Positions 12,521-36,240 are shown, counted from the first letter of the stretch. The stretch is 64,000 bases of DNA from Phylloscopus collybita (GCA_027886175.1 JAJNNQ010000031.1:2084501-2148500), one strand, 5' to 3'. The notes: generated from the letters alone by a model not told the origin. Made by a program: numbers and translations.

Positions 12521-13929
12521 TCAGCCTTTCCCTCTGATCATCTCCACGATCTCCTCTGGAATCTCTAGCAGCTCCACATCCTTCCCATGCTGGAGCTCCC
12601 TGAGGAAAAAGAGCATCTCAGCAACAGCAGGAAAACCTGGCCAGGAACTTCAGCTTTCACCTCCAGAGCTGCTGCACACAGAGGAGTTTCCCTCAACTGA
12701 ACCCAGGTGGATTTTTTTCCAACAGGGCTTTCAAAGGAGGAATCAGGAATCCTGTCGTGTGCGTTCCTTCCTCTGCCTCAAACTGAGAGCAGCAATCTCC
12801 GAGGGAAGAGTTTAATCAAAGCCAGCTGCTAATTACTTTCCTGACACCAGGGGAGAAAAGGATGTTGGCATCCGAAAAGATCTGGAAGATTTTTTTTCCC
12901 TTATTAATATTTGATAAATCCGTAATTGGATCGTTTGAGTCCGCGGTTCTCCTTTGAACGGGAACTTTATTGAAATGAATCTTTATGAATTCAGGCCACC
13001 AATTATCGGGGGCTGATAACTCAGGGATTGATTGGAGTATCTGGAGAGGAGATAAATTGGGATTGCCTAAGGACAAGTCAATACAGGCTGGGTTTAATCC
13101 AGAGTGCTTCCTATTAGAGGACATAAATTACATTCTGTAAAGAGTTAAAGCTGAATTTCTCCAATTTCTCATCTTTTTTTTTTTTTTTTCCTGAAGTTCA
13201 GAGATTCCACATGAATATTTAATTCAAAAGCAAAACGAGAATTAACTGTGCTAACATTGAATTAACAAGAGAGTTGAGTGGCATCCAACAGTGAGCAAAC
13301 GTGCTGGTGAACAAGTCCAAAAATCAAAATTGCAGCGTTATAAAAGCTCCTTAATACATCACGTTGTTTAGGAATGGATATCACCATTTCCTCTTGATCC
13401 CAATAAAATAAAGACTTTATTAAATGCAATAAGGACATTGTAAGGCTGAGTGTTATCACCATGGACACAAACCCAACGCCTCGCTCTGATTTTGAACGAT
13501 GGCAACCTCTGGGACAGGGTTATGTTAATAAATTCCTGCTAATAAACCGGTGGCAAAGCAAAATAAATGTCCAGAAACCTCTGGTTCAGAAGGAAAACAA
13601 ATTCAAGGCCTTGTGCAGAGTCACTGCGGGATGGGAACGCCCAAACTTTTATTTGAGGGAGATTAAAATTCCCTTTCTTTAACCAACGACACTGCTTGCA
13701 ACAGACTGTAAAGAAATGGCAAAAAAATGAGAAAGAAGAACTTTAATCCTTGGGGATGTGACCATTCCCTGGGGAGCCTGCCCAGAGTTTTTCCCTTAAA
13801 AAAACCAACAAAACAACAAAAACAGCAGGGAAGGAAGCCACTGAAGAAAGTTTTTAATATTTTTATTATTATTTTGTATAGGTTCTTTGAGGTCCTGCCT
13901 TGAAGTTTTGTGGCAGGAGTGCCACTGAT
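12521..13929. other. Gene-free stretch upstream of MMADHC
   Basis: AT-rich unique sequence with a T-run at 13173-13190. Enhancers may be here but none can be shown from sequence. Confidence 0.5.
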
Positions 13930-14404
13930 GCTCCCCATTCCCAGCGAACCCCCGGCCTCGCGCCTTCCCTTAGCGGATTTCCCTTTCGAATCCCTTCAAT
14001 AAAATCCTTTTCCCCCATTTTCCACTTTACGGATCCCCGGGAACGACGGAGAGGGGATGAGGTAGGCTGACGCTCCGTGACTGTCCCCTGGTGCCCCTCG
14101 CGGGTACTGCCCCGCCGCCGCCGCACCCACGGGCGCCCTTCGCCGCCTCTCACACTGGGCAACACCGGCTCGGGAGCACCGAGAGGAAACACCAGCCCCG
14201 CCACGACCGAGCCCAGCCCCGCCGATCCCACGGGAACCCCCCAGCCCCGCCGGCCCCACCGGGCCCCGCCGCCATCGCCGCTTCCCCTCACGGCCTCCCC
14301 CCGCCCCTCCCGCAGCCCTGAGCAACCGAACGCCGAGCGGCAGATTTCGCCCGGCTCCGCGCCGAGCCCATCGAGGTGTCGGCGGATCGACTGGCTCGGC
14401 CTGG

Positions 14405-14461
14405 GAGCGCGCGGCAGGGGCGTGGTGAGGGCGGGTAGCCGCCGCCATTTTGCAGGAAGAG
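14405..14461 (+). other. MMADHC noncoding exon 1 (5' limit uncertain)
   Basis: GGAAGAG|GTGAGG gives a strong donor at 14461/14462, matched by the acceptor at 14742/14743. The 5' end is an estimate: the transcription start should lie just upstream of the YY1-type element. The resulting first intron would be 281 bp. Confidence 0.5.
14441..14452 (+). promoter_or_regulatory. YY1-type element at the MMADHC start region
   Basis: GCCGCCATTTTG is the reverse complement of the CAAAATGGCGGC form of the YY1 site, which typically sits just downstream of the start of TATA-less housekeeping promoters. Here it lies 10 bp before a splice donor, so it marks the end of the noncoding first exon. Confidence 0.6.
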
Positions 14462-14783
14462 GTGAGGGGGGCCGGGGGTTTCTTTTTCTTTTCCTCTTTT
14501 CCTGCTTCCTTCTCCCTTTTCCACCTTTCCTTCTCCTTTCCCGGTCAGCTGCCGCTGTCTGGCCCTGGCCGCGGCTCTCCTGGGGCACGGAGAAGCGCGG
14601 GGGAGGCCGTGCGGGGCGGGCGGGGTGTGAGGGGGCTTCGGGGCTGGGGAGTCCGGCGCCTTCCTTTCCCTTTCCTCTCCCTTTTCCTTTCCTTTTTCAT
14701 GTCCCTTTTCTGTTCTCTGCCCTCTGCTCTTCTCTTTTCCAGGGGTGTCGGGGCCTGTCAGCGAGAGGAGAGCAGCGTCTGCC

Positions 14784-26410
<11,627 letters not shown>

Positions 26411-26544
26411 GCCCTGCAGCAGCCTCCCCTCAGGTTCTTGTGACCTTTTTTTTTATTTTTCTTTGTGTCTTTTGACTTGGGATGATTCTCCTCCCCTCGG
26501 CGTCGTCAGGAGTTCCTCGCTTCCAAGTGTTCTTAGAGAATAAA
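26411..26544 (+). terminator. MMADHC 3' UTR start and first poly(A) signal
   Basis: An AATAAA hexamer at 26539-26544 lies about 130 bp after the stop, followed by CA-rich sequence. A second AATAAA at 26858-26863 could give a longer 3' UTR that would include the A-rich tract near 26780-26816. Which is used cannot be told from sequence. Confidence 0.6.
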
Positions 26545-26863
26545 AAACAAACAACAACAACAAAAAGTAGCTGTTTATTTATTTGTAGTCTTTTTGGAAA
26601 TGTGTGTATTCACCAGATGTGGCTTGGAATGTGGATTGGCAGCATTGAGAAGCACGGGAGTTGTCGTTTTCCTTTTGGAGATTTGCCATATTCTTTTTTT
26701 TTTTCACTTCGTGTTCAAAATCCTCTGAAAATGCCACTGAGATTTCCAACTGATCTGCCACTCCTGAAATTAGGAACTGGCAAAAAAAAAAAAAAAAAAA
26801 AAAAAAGAAAAAAAAATTGAATGAGTCATAAAATTGTTCTCCCAGAATACAGCACTTAATAAA

Positions 26864-28267
26864 ATCTGGGCTAATCACTCATTTGCTGTCAGAAAATGAG
26901 AATGAGGTCAACTTCCAGTGGTCTCCAACTCAGCCAGAGACTCCATAAAAAGTCTTTAATTACCCTGGAATTACTCATCTCTTACTGTTTTTTGTCTTCA
27001 TGGTGCTTGGGATTTATTTTCTCAGTGTTAGCTAAATATATTTAATTAGTTTATATATCTAAATGTAATTTAAAGTTGCTTTTGTAACTTTCTTAGGTCA
27101 TTAAATACCAAAAAGAAAGAGATAATAGGACAATGCTTGGATCTCATCATTGTTTTCCCGTACTTGGATGCAATCTAGACTTGCCTCTGGAATTTGGAAA
27201 TGCAAGGAGCAATTAGGATCAATTACTGCAATTAGAAAGATGTTTCAACAGGAACGTTCCAGGCTCCAAACAATCAGATCAATGGGGGCACAAGAGGGAT
27301 GAAATTCCAAGGCACCTGAAACACCTGGAATTTCCGTGCCTTGTGCTTTGGCTCCAGGGATGAAGCAATAAAGCAGATTTCAGCCTCAGCCCAGGCACTT
27401 CTGGAGCTGCTTTTCCTGGGGCAGTGGGAATCCTCCAGGCTCTATCCCATGGGAATGTGCTGCAGCTCAGTCTGGGGGAGGATCCAGGCAGTTTAACTTG
27501 ATCATTTCCCAGTGTTACCCAACCCCATGGATTCCAAGCCTGTCCCAGGCTCTCCTGGTCCCTCCTTGGGCTCTAAGCCAGGCCCAGCAAAGCTTTTCTG
27601 GCTTTAGGAGCAGCTCCTTGACCAAAGTGCCTCTGTCTGTCCTTGTCACCACTGCACATCCATGGCTTGGCTGGATCACAGAGCTGGGAGCCAGGAAAAC
27701 CTCCCAAAGGAGCAGGGAGTGCTCTCCATTCCCAATTCCCTTCCCAAGGCAGCAATTCCAGAGTTTCCCTGCTCCTCTGCAGTGTTGGCACCGCTGGTGA
27801 CTCTGGATTTTGGGGCAGGATTGATCTCTTTGGTGTGGAGTTTGTGCTGTGATTCCAGAGCCCCATCCCTCACCTCTGTTACCCATAAAAACTCTGTTAC
27901 TTCAAGGATTTTATTCTTTTTTTTTTTTTTTTTTTTCCTCCTTCTCATCAAGAGGAATAAAGAATTTGAGAACTGCAGGCTGTTGTGTCTGTTTGCAAAA
28001 CACTGGACACTTGTTGGGAATTTTCTTGCATAAATACTGGAAAAACTGATGAATGCTTCACATACACTGTAAATATCTTGAAGATTTGATGTTTTATCTT
28101 CCTGCAATTCCTGTGCTTTGGAAAGGGTGGGAGCTGTCAGCTTATTCCAGGGATGTTCGTTTTGGAGTTCAGCTTCTTTCAGTTTAGTCCTGTAAAGGAC
28201 TTTTCCCACTGGTTTTTCCAGTGGCTTTTCCTGAGGCAGAAATCTCACTGGAAATATTGGGAGTTTT
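26864..28267. other. Start of the MMADHC-LYPD6 intergenic region
   Basis: Unique-looking sequence with a T-run at 27917-27937. The ORFs on both strands at 27498-28248 overlap one another and show no family resemblance. Confidence 0.5.
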
Positions 28268-28755
28268 GCCTTAACCTCATTAATATTAATATTTTATTTT
28301 AGGGTTTGAGGGGAGGTCCAATTCCTGATATTTTCCTAAACAGAACTTCCTCATTAATCCCAAAAACAATAGACCTTGTTACTATTCATGTTTTATTTCA
28401 AGGTTTATTTCATTAAACCTTTAAAAACCAGGTTAAATGGTTTAAAAATGCTTTTTAAAACCATGAAACTGGCTGGTTTAATTCAGCCAGTCCAATTCCT
28501 GCTATTTTTCTAAACAGAATTTTCTCATTAATCCCCAAAAAAATTGACCTCATTATTATTAATGTTTTATTTCAGGGTTTGAGGTGGGGAGGTCTAATTC
28601 CTGATATTTTCCTAAACAGAACTTCCTCATTAATCTCCCAAAACAATTGATCTCATTACTATTAATGACTTATTTCAGGGTTTTGGGGGGGGGATGTCCA
28701 ATTCCTGATTTTTTTTCCAAATAGAACTTCCTCATGAATCCCCCCAAAACAGCTG
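28268..28755. repeat. Tandem repeat, about 100-bp unit, four copies
   Basis: Each copy contains CCAATTCCTGATATTTTCC, AACAGAACTTCCTCATTAAT and TATTTCAGGGTTTGAGG. The cores are at 28318, 28492, 28594 and 28698. The first spacing is longer because of an extra A/T-rich stretch. Confidence 0.85.
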
Positions 28756-29689
28756 GAGCTGTTCCAGTTGTGTTTTCCTCCCATCAGAGGAGCCAGACTG
28801 CAGGAATGAGCTTCCTCCTATCAAATAAAAGTTCTGAAATACAAAATAAATGACAGTAACTATATATATATAAATATTTTTATTATCTGAGAACTAAAAT
28901 CCAAACCAGCTTCCAGTATTCCAAAATGATTCCTTCCCAAGGGAAAATAAAAATAAAAGCAGCTCAGGAGAAGAATTGTGGGGCTTTGATGATCCCGAGG
29001 TGCTCAGGATTGGGGTTTTGCTTTTTTCACCTGGGGATTCCTCTGGGATCCCTTTTTATCAGATTCCAGGGGAAGTCCAAGTGGCAAATCCCCCCAAAAA
29101 AAGTTTTCAGGCAGTGGGAAGACACAGCTAATTATCTCTGCTTAGTTAATTACCAGCAGGGCACTGGGGGAAGTGTTTTGGGCTGGATCTGGAGGATTCT
29201 ATTCCAGATTTTCTCCTCTGCCACTTGGGAGTTCCCTGCTTTATCCCTGACAACAAGTGCAGGATTTACAGTTTATCATTAGAAATATATATTTATTCCT
29301 ATTCCAAGTGCTTAACTTGGGAGAGAACAAACAGATGAAAAAAATTCAAATTAATTTGAATTAATTCAATTCTGTCCCATGGAGGGAGTGAAAGTCCTGC
29401 AGAAATCGGGCTAAATGTGGGAAAACATTTGGAAAAATCAGTGTACAGTGGTTGAGGCTCAGACAATTGGGAATAATTAGGGGCTGGAAATGGAGTTTTT
29501 ATTCCTGGAAGGATTTGTGTGATCCAAACCCAGAGCACTCTTGGTTTTCCCTCTGAGCAGTTCCCTGGAAATGGGGAATCCGCTGCTCCAGACAAGATTT
29601 GGGTTGGATTTTGGGGGGGGAAAGCACGATCCCAAATGTCTGATAGATGGAGACAGGGGGGGAACTGTGGTGTTGCATGACACAAAAGA
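28756..29689. other. Intergenic, no gene seen
   Basis: Only short overlapping ORFs and a TATATA run near 28861. No recognised repeat. Confidence 0.5.
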
Positions 29690-30375
29690 TTTATATTTAT
29701 AAAAAGTATATGTAAAAATATCTATGTCAATATAAAAACCCTAATATATAAAAATATATATTTATATATGTAAACATATTTTTATATATAAATATATAAA
29801 AATACCTAATATCTGTCAATATAAACCCCCTAATATATAAATATATATAAACATATGTATATATATAAATATATAAAATACCTAATATCTATGTCTATAT
29901 AAAACCCTAATATATATGTGTATATATATTTATATATACATATATAAATATATAAAAATCTAATATATCTGTAAAAATATATATTAAAAATATATAAAAT
30001 ATATATCAAAATATATGTAACTATAATATATGTATATATAAATTATCTAATATATAAATATATATTAGAGATGTTATATGTATTATATATATTATATATA
30101 TTATATATATTATATGTAAATATATAAATATATAAAAATATCTAAAATATATAAAAATATCCAATATATTGGCTATATATCTAAAAATATATATCAATAT
30201 AAATCTCATATATAAAAGACTTCAGATATATAATATATATATGTAAATCTAAAAAATATCTATCTTACATAAAATATATATAGAAATATATAAAATATAT
30301 GTCTACATAATTATATATATCCCTATAAATCTCATATCTAGAAAAAACTTGATATATAAAAATAAAAAAATATAT
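29690..30375. repeat. TATA-type low-complexity DNA
   Basis: Almost wholly A and T with ATATATAAA motifs at several short periods. It grades into the macrosatellite on its right. Confidence 0.9.
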
Positions 30376-31254
30376 AAAAAGTATTTCTGAAATCCTGTAT
30401 TTTAGAAGTGAAGGGACTTTTAACCCCACCCTGTTACCCCTTAAAAGCTGAGGGGGGGAAAGTGTGACTGTGTAATGTTCAATGAATTCCTTCCCTTGCT
30501 CTTGAGCTGAGCTTGGCTGTTGAGGATTTATATATTTTTTATATATATAATATATAAAAATATGAAAGATATATATGTAAATATAAAAAATCTAATATAT
30601 CCTATAAAATATATAAAAAGATATATCTATAAATCTCATCTATATATAAATCTCCTTTATAGATGTAAATAGATACAAATAGATACAGAAATAGAAATAG
30701 ATACAGAAATAGAAATATAAAATATATAAAAATATAAATAGGTAAAATATATAAAATTGTTTCCGAAATCCTGTATTTTAGAAATGAAAGGACTTTTAAC
30801 CCCACCCTGTTACCCCTTAAAAGCTGAGGGGAGGGAAAAAAGCCTGACTGTGTAATGTTCAATGAATTCCTTCCCTTGCTCTTGAGCTGAGCTTGGCTGT
30901 TGAGGATTTATATATTTTTTATAAATATAATATATAAAAATATAAAAGATACATATGTAAATGTAAAAAAAATCTAATATATCTTAAAAAAAGATATAAA
31001 AAGATATATCTATAAATCTCATTTATGTATAAATCTCCTTTATAGATGTAAATAGATAAAAATAGATACAAAGATAGATAGAAATAGAAATAGAAATAGA
31101 AAATAGAAAAAAAGTATTTCTGAAATCCTGTATTTTAGAAGTGAAGGGACTTTTAACCCCACCCTGTTACCCCTTAAAAGCTGAGGGGAAAAACCCTGTG
31201 TAATGTTTAATTAATTCCTTCCCTTGCTCTGCTCCGTGGGAATCATTTCTGGGA

Positions 31255-31340
31255 TTGGGGCTGCCCCTGGATCCCTGCAGTGGCTAAGGCCAGGTTGGAT
31301 GGGCTTGGAGCAAGCTGGGATACAAATTCCCACAGTTTAT
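31255..31340 (+). mobile_element. Short CR1-like fragment, first copy
   Basis: GGCCAGGTTGGATGGGCTTG, GAGCAAGCTGGGATA is CR1 3' sequence in sense orientation. It continues into a TTTTA array. The same junction is repeated 391 bp later. Confidence 0.7.
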
Positions 31341-31611
31341 TTTATTTTATTTTATTTTATTTTATTTTATTTTATTTTATTTTATTTTATTTTATTTTAT
31401 TTTATTTTATTTTATTTATTTTATTTTATTTTATTTTTTAAATTTAATTTAATTTAATTTTATTTTATTTTATTTTATTTTACTTCATTTCATTTCATTT
31501 CATTTCTATTTTTATATTTATTTTTTATTTTATTTTATTATTTTATTTTATTTTATTTTATTTTATTTTATTTTATTTTATTTTATTTTATTTTATTTTA
31601 TTTTATTTTAA
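31336..31611. repeat. (TTTTA)n array 1 with inner TTTCA run
   Basis: Pentanucleotide array of TTTTA on the + strand. It contains four to five TTTCA units at about 31484-31506 and a T/A-rich interruption. Confidence 0.95.
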
Positions 31612-31669
31612 TGGATTCCTTTTCCTCAGTGTTGATGGCTTTAATTCCCATTAGGATGAGAATCCCTGA

Positions 31670-31727
31670 AGTGGCCAAGGCCAGGTTGGATGGGCTTGGA
31701 GCAAGCTGGGATACAAATTCCCACATT
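31670..31727 (+). mobile_element. Short CR1-like fragment, second copy
   Basis: Duplicate of 31280-31336 including the junction with a TTTTA array. Confidence 0.7.
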
Positions 31728-31967
31728 TTATTATTTTATTTTATTTTATTTTATTTTATTTTATTTTATTTTATTTTATTTTATTTTATTTTATTTTATT
31801 TTATTTTATTTTACTTCATTTCATTTCATTTCATTTCATTTTTATATTTATTCTTTATTTTATTTTATTATTTTATTATTTTATTTTATTTTATTTTATT
31901 TTATTTTATTTTATTTTATTTTATTTTATTTTATTTTATTTTATTTTATTTTATTTTATTTTATTTT
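31724..31967. repeat. (TTTTA)n array 2 with inner TTTCA run
   Basis: Copy of array 1. The TTTCA units are at about 31813-31840, with the same following interruption (TATATTTATTCTTT). Both arrays are followed by AATGGATTCCTTT, so array and flanks were duplicated together. Confidence 0.95.
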
Positions 31968-32999
31968 AATGGATTCCTTTCCCTCAGTGTTGATGGCTTT
32001 AATTCTCATTAGGATGAGGAATTACTTTTGTGCCCTTCCACTTCCCTGCAGCCTGGCACTTCCCAGTGGGAGTTTTCCCCAAATAAAAATCTCTCAGATA
32101 TATGTGTATATATATATATATAAATCTCTTTTACATATGTAAAGAGATAAAAATAGGTATATAAATAGTTAGAAATATAAAATATATCAATTTTATTTCT
32201 GAAATCCTGTATTTTAGAAATGAAGAGACCTTTAAACCCACCCTGTTACCCCTTAAAAGCTGAGGGGAATAAAAACTGTGTAATGTTTAATTAATTCCTT
32301 CCCTTGCTCTTGAGCTGGGCTTGGCTGTTGAGAATTTATATTTTTTTAATATATATAATATATAAAAATATAAAAGATACATATGTAAATATAAAAGAAA
32401 TCTAATATATCTTATAAAATATATATAAAAATATATATCTATAAGTCTCATCTCTATATAAATCTCCTTTATAGATATAAATAGATACATAAATAGATAG
32501 AAATAGACATAGAAATAGAAATATAAAAAAGTATTTCTGAAATCCTGTATTTTAGAAGTGAAGGGACTTTTAACCCCACCCTGTTACCCCTTAAAAGCTG
32601 AGGGGAATAAAAACCTGTGTAATGTTTAATTAATTCCTTCCCTTGCTCTTGAGCTTGGCTTGGCTGTTGAGAATTTCCATAAATAACATATAAAAATATA
32701 AAATATATATGTAAATATAAAAATATCTAATACAGACTATATATATAAAGATATATCTATAAATCTCATATATATATATAAATCTCCTTTATATGTGTAA
32801 AGAGATAAAAACAGAGAAATAGTTAGAAATATAAAACATATCGAATTTATTTCTGAAATCCTGGATTTTAGAGTTCCCTGGGAGCTGCAGGTCCCTGTGC
32901 TCACACAGCCCCAACAACCCCAGCCTGTGGCAGCTGCAAGGATCCAACTCTGTCTTGGCTTTTTAAAAAAAAAAAAAAACAAAAAAACCCAAAAAAACC

Positions 33000-33027
33000 A
33001 AAAACAAACAATAACAAAAAAACAACC

Positions 33028-33058
<31 letters not shown>

Positions 33059-33290
33059 AAAAAAACCACAAAAAAACCCAAAACAAAACAAAACAAAACA
33101 ACAAAAAAACCCCCCACATTTTTTAAAGATATAAATTTATTTTATATTATATAAATATAATATATTTATATAATATAATAATATAATATATTATAATAAT
33201 ATATAATATATTATATTTTTATATATTTATATTTTTATGTATTTATATATTTATATTTTTATATATATTTTTGATCATTTATATATTACA
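33000..33290. repeat. A-rich (AAAAC)n and TATA low-complexity DNA
   Basis: 33008-33110 is A/C-only with AAAACAAAACAAAAC runs, followed by AT-rich sequence. ORFs made of Lys/Thr or Phe/Val here are compositional. Confidence 0.85.
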
Positions 33291-33390
33291 GGCTCACTGA
33301 CTTGCACACCCATCCCGTTTTTGTTTTTCTTTTTGTTTTCCGGCAAGATCAGCATTCCAGGAATCTTTTCCAGAATTCCCTTTGTTTCCA
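33232..33390 (+). repeat. Direct duplicate block, copy 1
   Basis: TTTTTGATCATTTATATATT, ACAGGCTCACTGACTTGCA and AGGAATCTTTTCCAG match 37310-37475 in the same orientation, 4 kb apart. Confidence 0.85.
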
Positions 33391-33712
33391 GGGAAACAGC
33401 CGGGCTGGGCGAGACACCTTAGGCCTGGCTTAGAGATGCAAAGCTGGGCTTTGTGCCAGCGGAATTAAAAAGCTGAGGTGCAACTCTCCAACCTGATCCC
33501 ACAGAACCAGAGCTGCTCGCTCCCAGTCACACCTTAGGGACCAACTTAAAACTTCTTAAAACAGCGAATTCCGGCGGCAGAGCTGAGCCCAAAGTTGGTC
33601 TCAGCTTAAACAGAACCCCCTCCCTCGCCCGTCAGAAACCGGATCCCCGCAGCCCAGCCCGCTTGGGCCAAGCACAGGGAGCTGCTCTCAGCTACTCCTG
33701 GCTCTTCCCAGA

Positions 33713-34640
33713 GGATCAGAGAATCACAGAATCACAGAATTTTAGGTTGGAAGAGACCTTCAAGATCATCAAGTCCAACCCATGCTCCAACACCCCAACC
33801 AGACCATGGCACCAAGTGCCACATCCAGGCTTTTCTTAAACACATCCAGGGATGGTGACTCCTCCCCAGGCAGGCCATTCCAATACTTTATCATTCTTTC
33901 TGTGAAAAACTTTTTCTTATATCCAACCTGTATTTCCCTTGACACAGCTTAGGACTGTGTCCTCTGGTTCTGTCAGTGCTGCCTGGAGAAAGAGACCAAC
34001 TCCCAGATGACTGCAACCACCCTTCAGGGAGTTGTAGAGAGTGATAAGGTCACCTCTGAGTCTCCTTTTCTCCAGGCTGAACAACCCCAGCTCCCTCAGC
34101 CGTTCCTCACAGGGTTTGTGTCCCAAGCCCCTCACCAGCCTCATTGCCTCCTCTGGACACGCTTAAACATCTCAATGTCCATCCTGAACTGAGGGGCCAG
34201 AGTTGGACACTGCACTCAGTGTCCATCCTGAACTGAGGGGTCCAGAACTGGACACTGCACTCAATGTCCATCCTGAACTGAGACACCCAGAGCTGGACAC
34301 TGCACTCAATGTCCATCCTGAACTGAGACACCCAGAGCTGGACACTGCACTCAATGTCCATCCTGAACTGAGACACCCAGAGCTGGACACTGCACTCAAT
34401 GTCCTTCCTGAGCTGAGACACCCAGAGCTGGACACTGCACTCCATGTCCATCCTGAACTGAGGGGTCCAAAACTGGACACTGCACTCAATGTCCATCCTG
34501 AACTGAGACACCCAGAGCTGGACGCAGCACTCAATGTCCTTCCTGAACTGAGGGGCCAGAGCTGGACACTGCACTCAATGTCCATCCTGAACTGAGGGGT
34601 CCAGAGCTGGACACAGCACTCAAGGATGCTCTGGAATTCC
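33713..34640 (-). mobile_element. CR1 LINE 3' end, longest in the window
   Basis: It has the CR1 terminal 8-bp repeats (GAATCACAGAATCACAGAAT in antisense), then GGTTGGAAGAGACCTTCAAG, CATCCAGGGATGGTGACTCC, TCCTCTGGTTCTGTC and CTGAACAACCCCAGCTCCCT. The typical order continues to TCAATGTCC, where a 45-bp segment is amplified. No intact reverse transcriptase. Confidence 0.93.
34171..34622. repeat. 45-bp minisatellite inside CR1, about 10 copies
   Basis: The unit runs CTCAATGTCCATCCTGAACT, GAGACACCCAGAGCTGGACA, CTGCA. The 15-residue periodic ORFs on both strands (for example SSGWTLSAV) are by-products. Confidence 0.95.
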
Positions 34641-35132
34641 CTTGCCTCACTTCTCCCTGGGGGATGATTTTTTTTAGCTCTGAGCGCTGTGAAAAGGATG
34701 GGAATTCTCGGGGAGCGCTGGCTCTGCCAGGCAGGGAGGAGGTTTTGGAGGGGATAAACCCGGGTTTTGCTGAGGACAAGGGACACTTATTTTATTTTAA
34801 TGGATTCCTTTTCCTCAGCGTTGACGGCTTTAATTCCCATCAGAATGAGGAATTGCTTCCATCAGCCATCCAGAGCTTCACCTGAGCGCTGATTTTTTTT
34901 CCATTGGAATGAGCTGAGCTCTACTTTTATTCAAATTCCCGTGGAATTCAGACCTTTTTGTCGCTCTCTCAGCTGAGGAGCTGCATCAAAAAAAAAAAAA
35001 AAAAAAAAATCACTGAACACAAGCGGGGCTTAAACACTGGGGCAGTTTTGTGCCAGCAAAACCCCTCAGGTTTTGCTGCTCAGCCCCGGGTGTGTCCCAT
35101 CCCCAAAAAACCCTCCAGCTGAAACACCTTGG
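34641..35132. other. Intergenic, no gene seen
   Basis: A 70-bp piece at 34790-34860 (AATGGATTCCTTTTCCTCAG) repeats the sequence that follows both TTTTA arrays. An A-run lies at 34987-35009. Confidence 0.55.
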
Positions 35133-35425
35133 AGTGAGAAATGAATGAATGAGAATAGAAGGAATTAATTCATAAGAAATGAATGAATGAATGAGAGTAG
35201 AAGGAATTAATTAATAAGAAATGAATGAATGAGAATAGAAGGAATTAATTCATAAGAAATGAAGGCATCAGAGTAGAAGGAATTAATTAATAAGAAATGA
35301 ATGAATGAGAGTAGAAGGAATTAATTAATAAGAAATGAATGAATGAGAGTAGAAGGACTTAATTCATAAGAAAGAAGAAAAATTCATTCTTAATTCATAA
35401 GAAATGAATGCATCAGAGTAGAAGG
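35133..35425. repeat. 38-bp minisatellite, about seven copies
   Basis: The unit contains AAATGAATGAATGAGAGTAG and AAGGAATTAATTAATAAG, with one copy extended. Confidence 0.93.
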
Positions 35426-36054
35426 AAATGCTGCAGTGCAGTTGTTCAGTCCTTCCCCAGGTATTGCTTTGGGGACCTGCAGGAATTCAGTTTCTCCCTC
35501 TTTTTTTTGTCTTTGCTCCCTGGTTTTCACATCCAGAAACGCCTAAAATTCCCAGAATATTGGAAAATGGGGGGGGATTGGTGGTGAATGGTGAGGTGAG
35601 GTGCAGGAGCGAGGGGTGTTGGTGGAAAGGTGTGGGAAAGGAAACGGGGGAGTGAGGGGAGAGCACAGGAGGGTTGCTGGCATTTTTGGAGTGAGGGACG
35701 TCAGGAAAATTCATCGTTGAGGGACAAAAGCGTGGACAAAACATCCCTGGGAGCTTTTTTTTTAATTCTTACAGGCAGGAACACGAGCGGGAAGCGAAGG
35801 AAATGCAAGGATTTCGCTCCATCCTGTTATTTATGGAGCTCACCCACAACAGCACCTGACTGGCTCCCTGTCCCCTCTTCCTGAACTCCCAGGAGCCAAA
35901 AAAAAAAAAAAAAAAAAAAAATCTCCCAAATTTGAGCAGAATTTGATTTGAATTCCCCATGTAAATAATGAATTCCCGTGTTTTCCTCCCCTTGAGCCCC
36001 AGGGGTGATTTGGTACCGATTGTTTTATTCTGGACACAAATCTGAGGAATTCCC

Positions 36055-36240
36055 CTTTCTTTTGGGATCCTCTGGATCCCAAATTCCCATTTTTTTGGGA
36101 TCCTCTGGACCTCAAATTCCTGTTTCTTTTGGGATCCTCTGGATCTCCCATTTCTTTTGGGATCCTCTGGACCCCAAATTCCTGTTTCTTTTGGGATCCC
36201 CTGGACCCCAAATTCCCGTTTCTTTTGGGATCCTCCTTCC
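36055..36240. repeat. 33-bp minisatellite, about five copies
   Basis: The unit contains TTCTTTTGGGATCCTCTGGA and CCCCAAATTCC. Frames stay open because 33 is divisible by three. Confidence 0.92.

Larger units (their letters stand above)
13930..14760 (+). promoter_or_regulatory. CpG-island promoter of MMADHC
   Basis: This is the most CpG-dense stretch of the window. It contains GC-box-like elements (GGGGCGTGG and GGGCGGG at 14417-14434) and no TATA box near the inferred start. It ends in the first exon and first intron of MMADHC. No divergent gene is visible on the other strand; the long ORFs there come only from GC richness. Confidence 0.85.
30376..32900. repeat. Macrosatellite of 320-380 bp units, six copies, interrupted
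   Basis: Each unit has a GC-moderate core (TTTCTGAAATCCTGTATTTT, ACCCCACCCTGTTACCCC, TTCCTTCCCTTGCTCT) plus an AT-rich spacer. Cores begin near 30380, 30761, 31117, 32194, 32534 and 32852. The gap between cores three and four is filled by CR1-derived sequence and TTTTA arrays. Confidence 0.9.

Noticed and set aside
11497..12537. 346-codon + strand ORF and 225/217-codon - strand ORFs
   Set aside because: They are the 41-bp CR1-derived minisatellite read in open frames; the peptide repeats every 41 residues.
13869..14588. Divergent gene on the - strand at the CpG island (239 codons)
   Set aside because: GC-rich composition only; the peptide is low-complexity Arg/Gly and no splice-bounded family match was seen.
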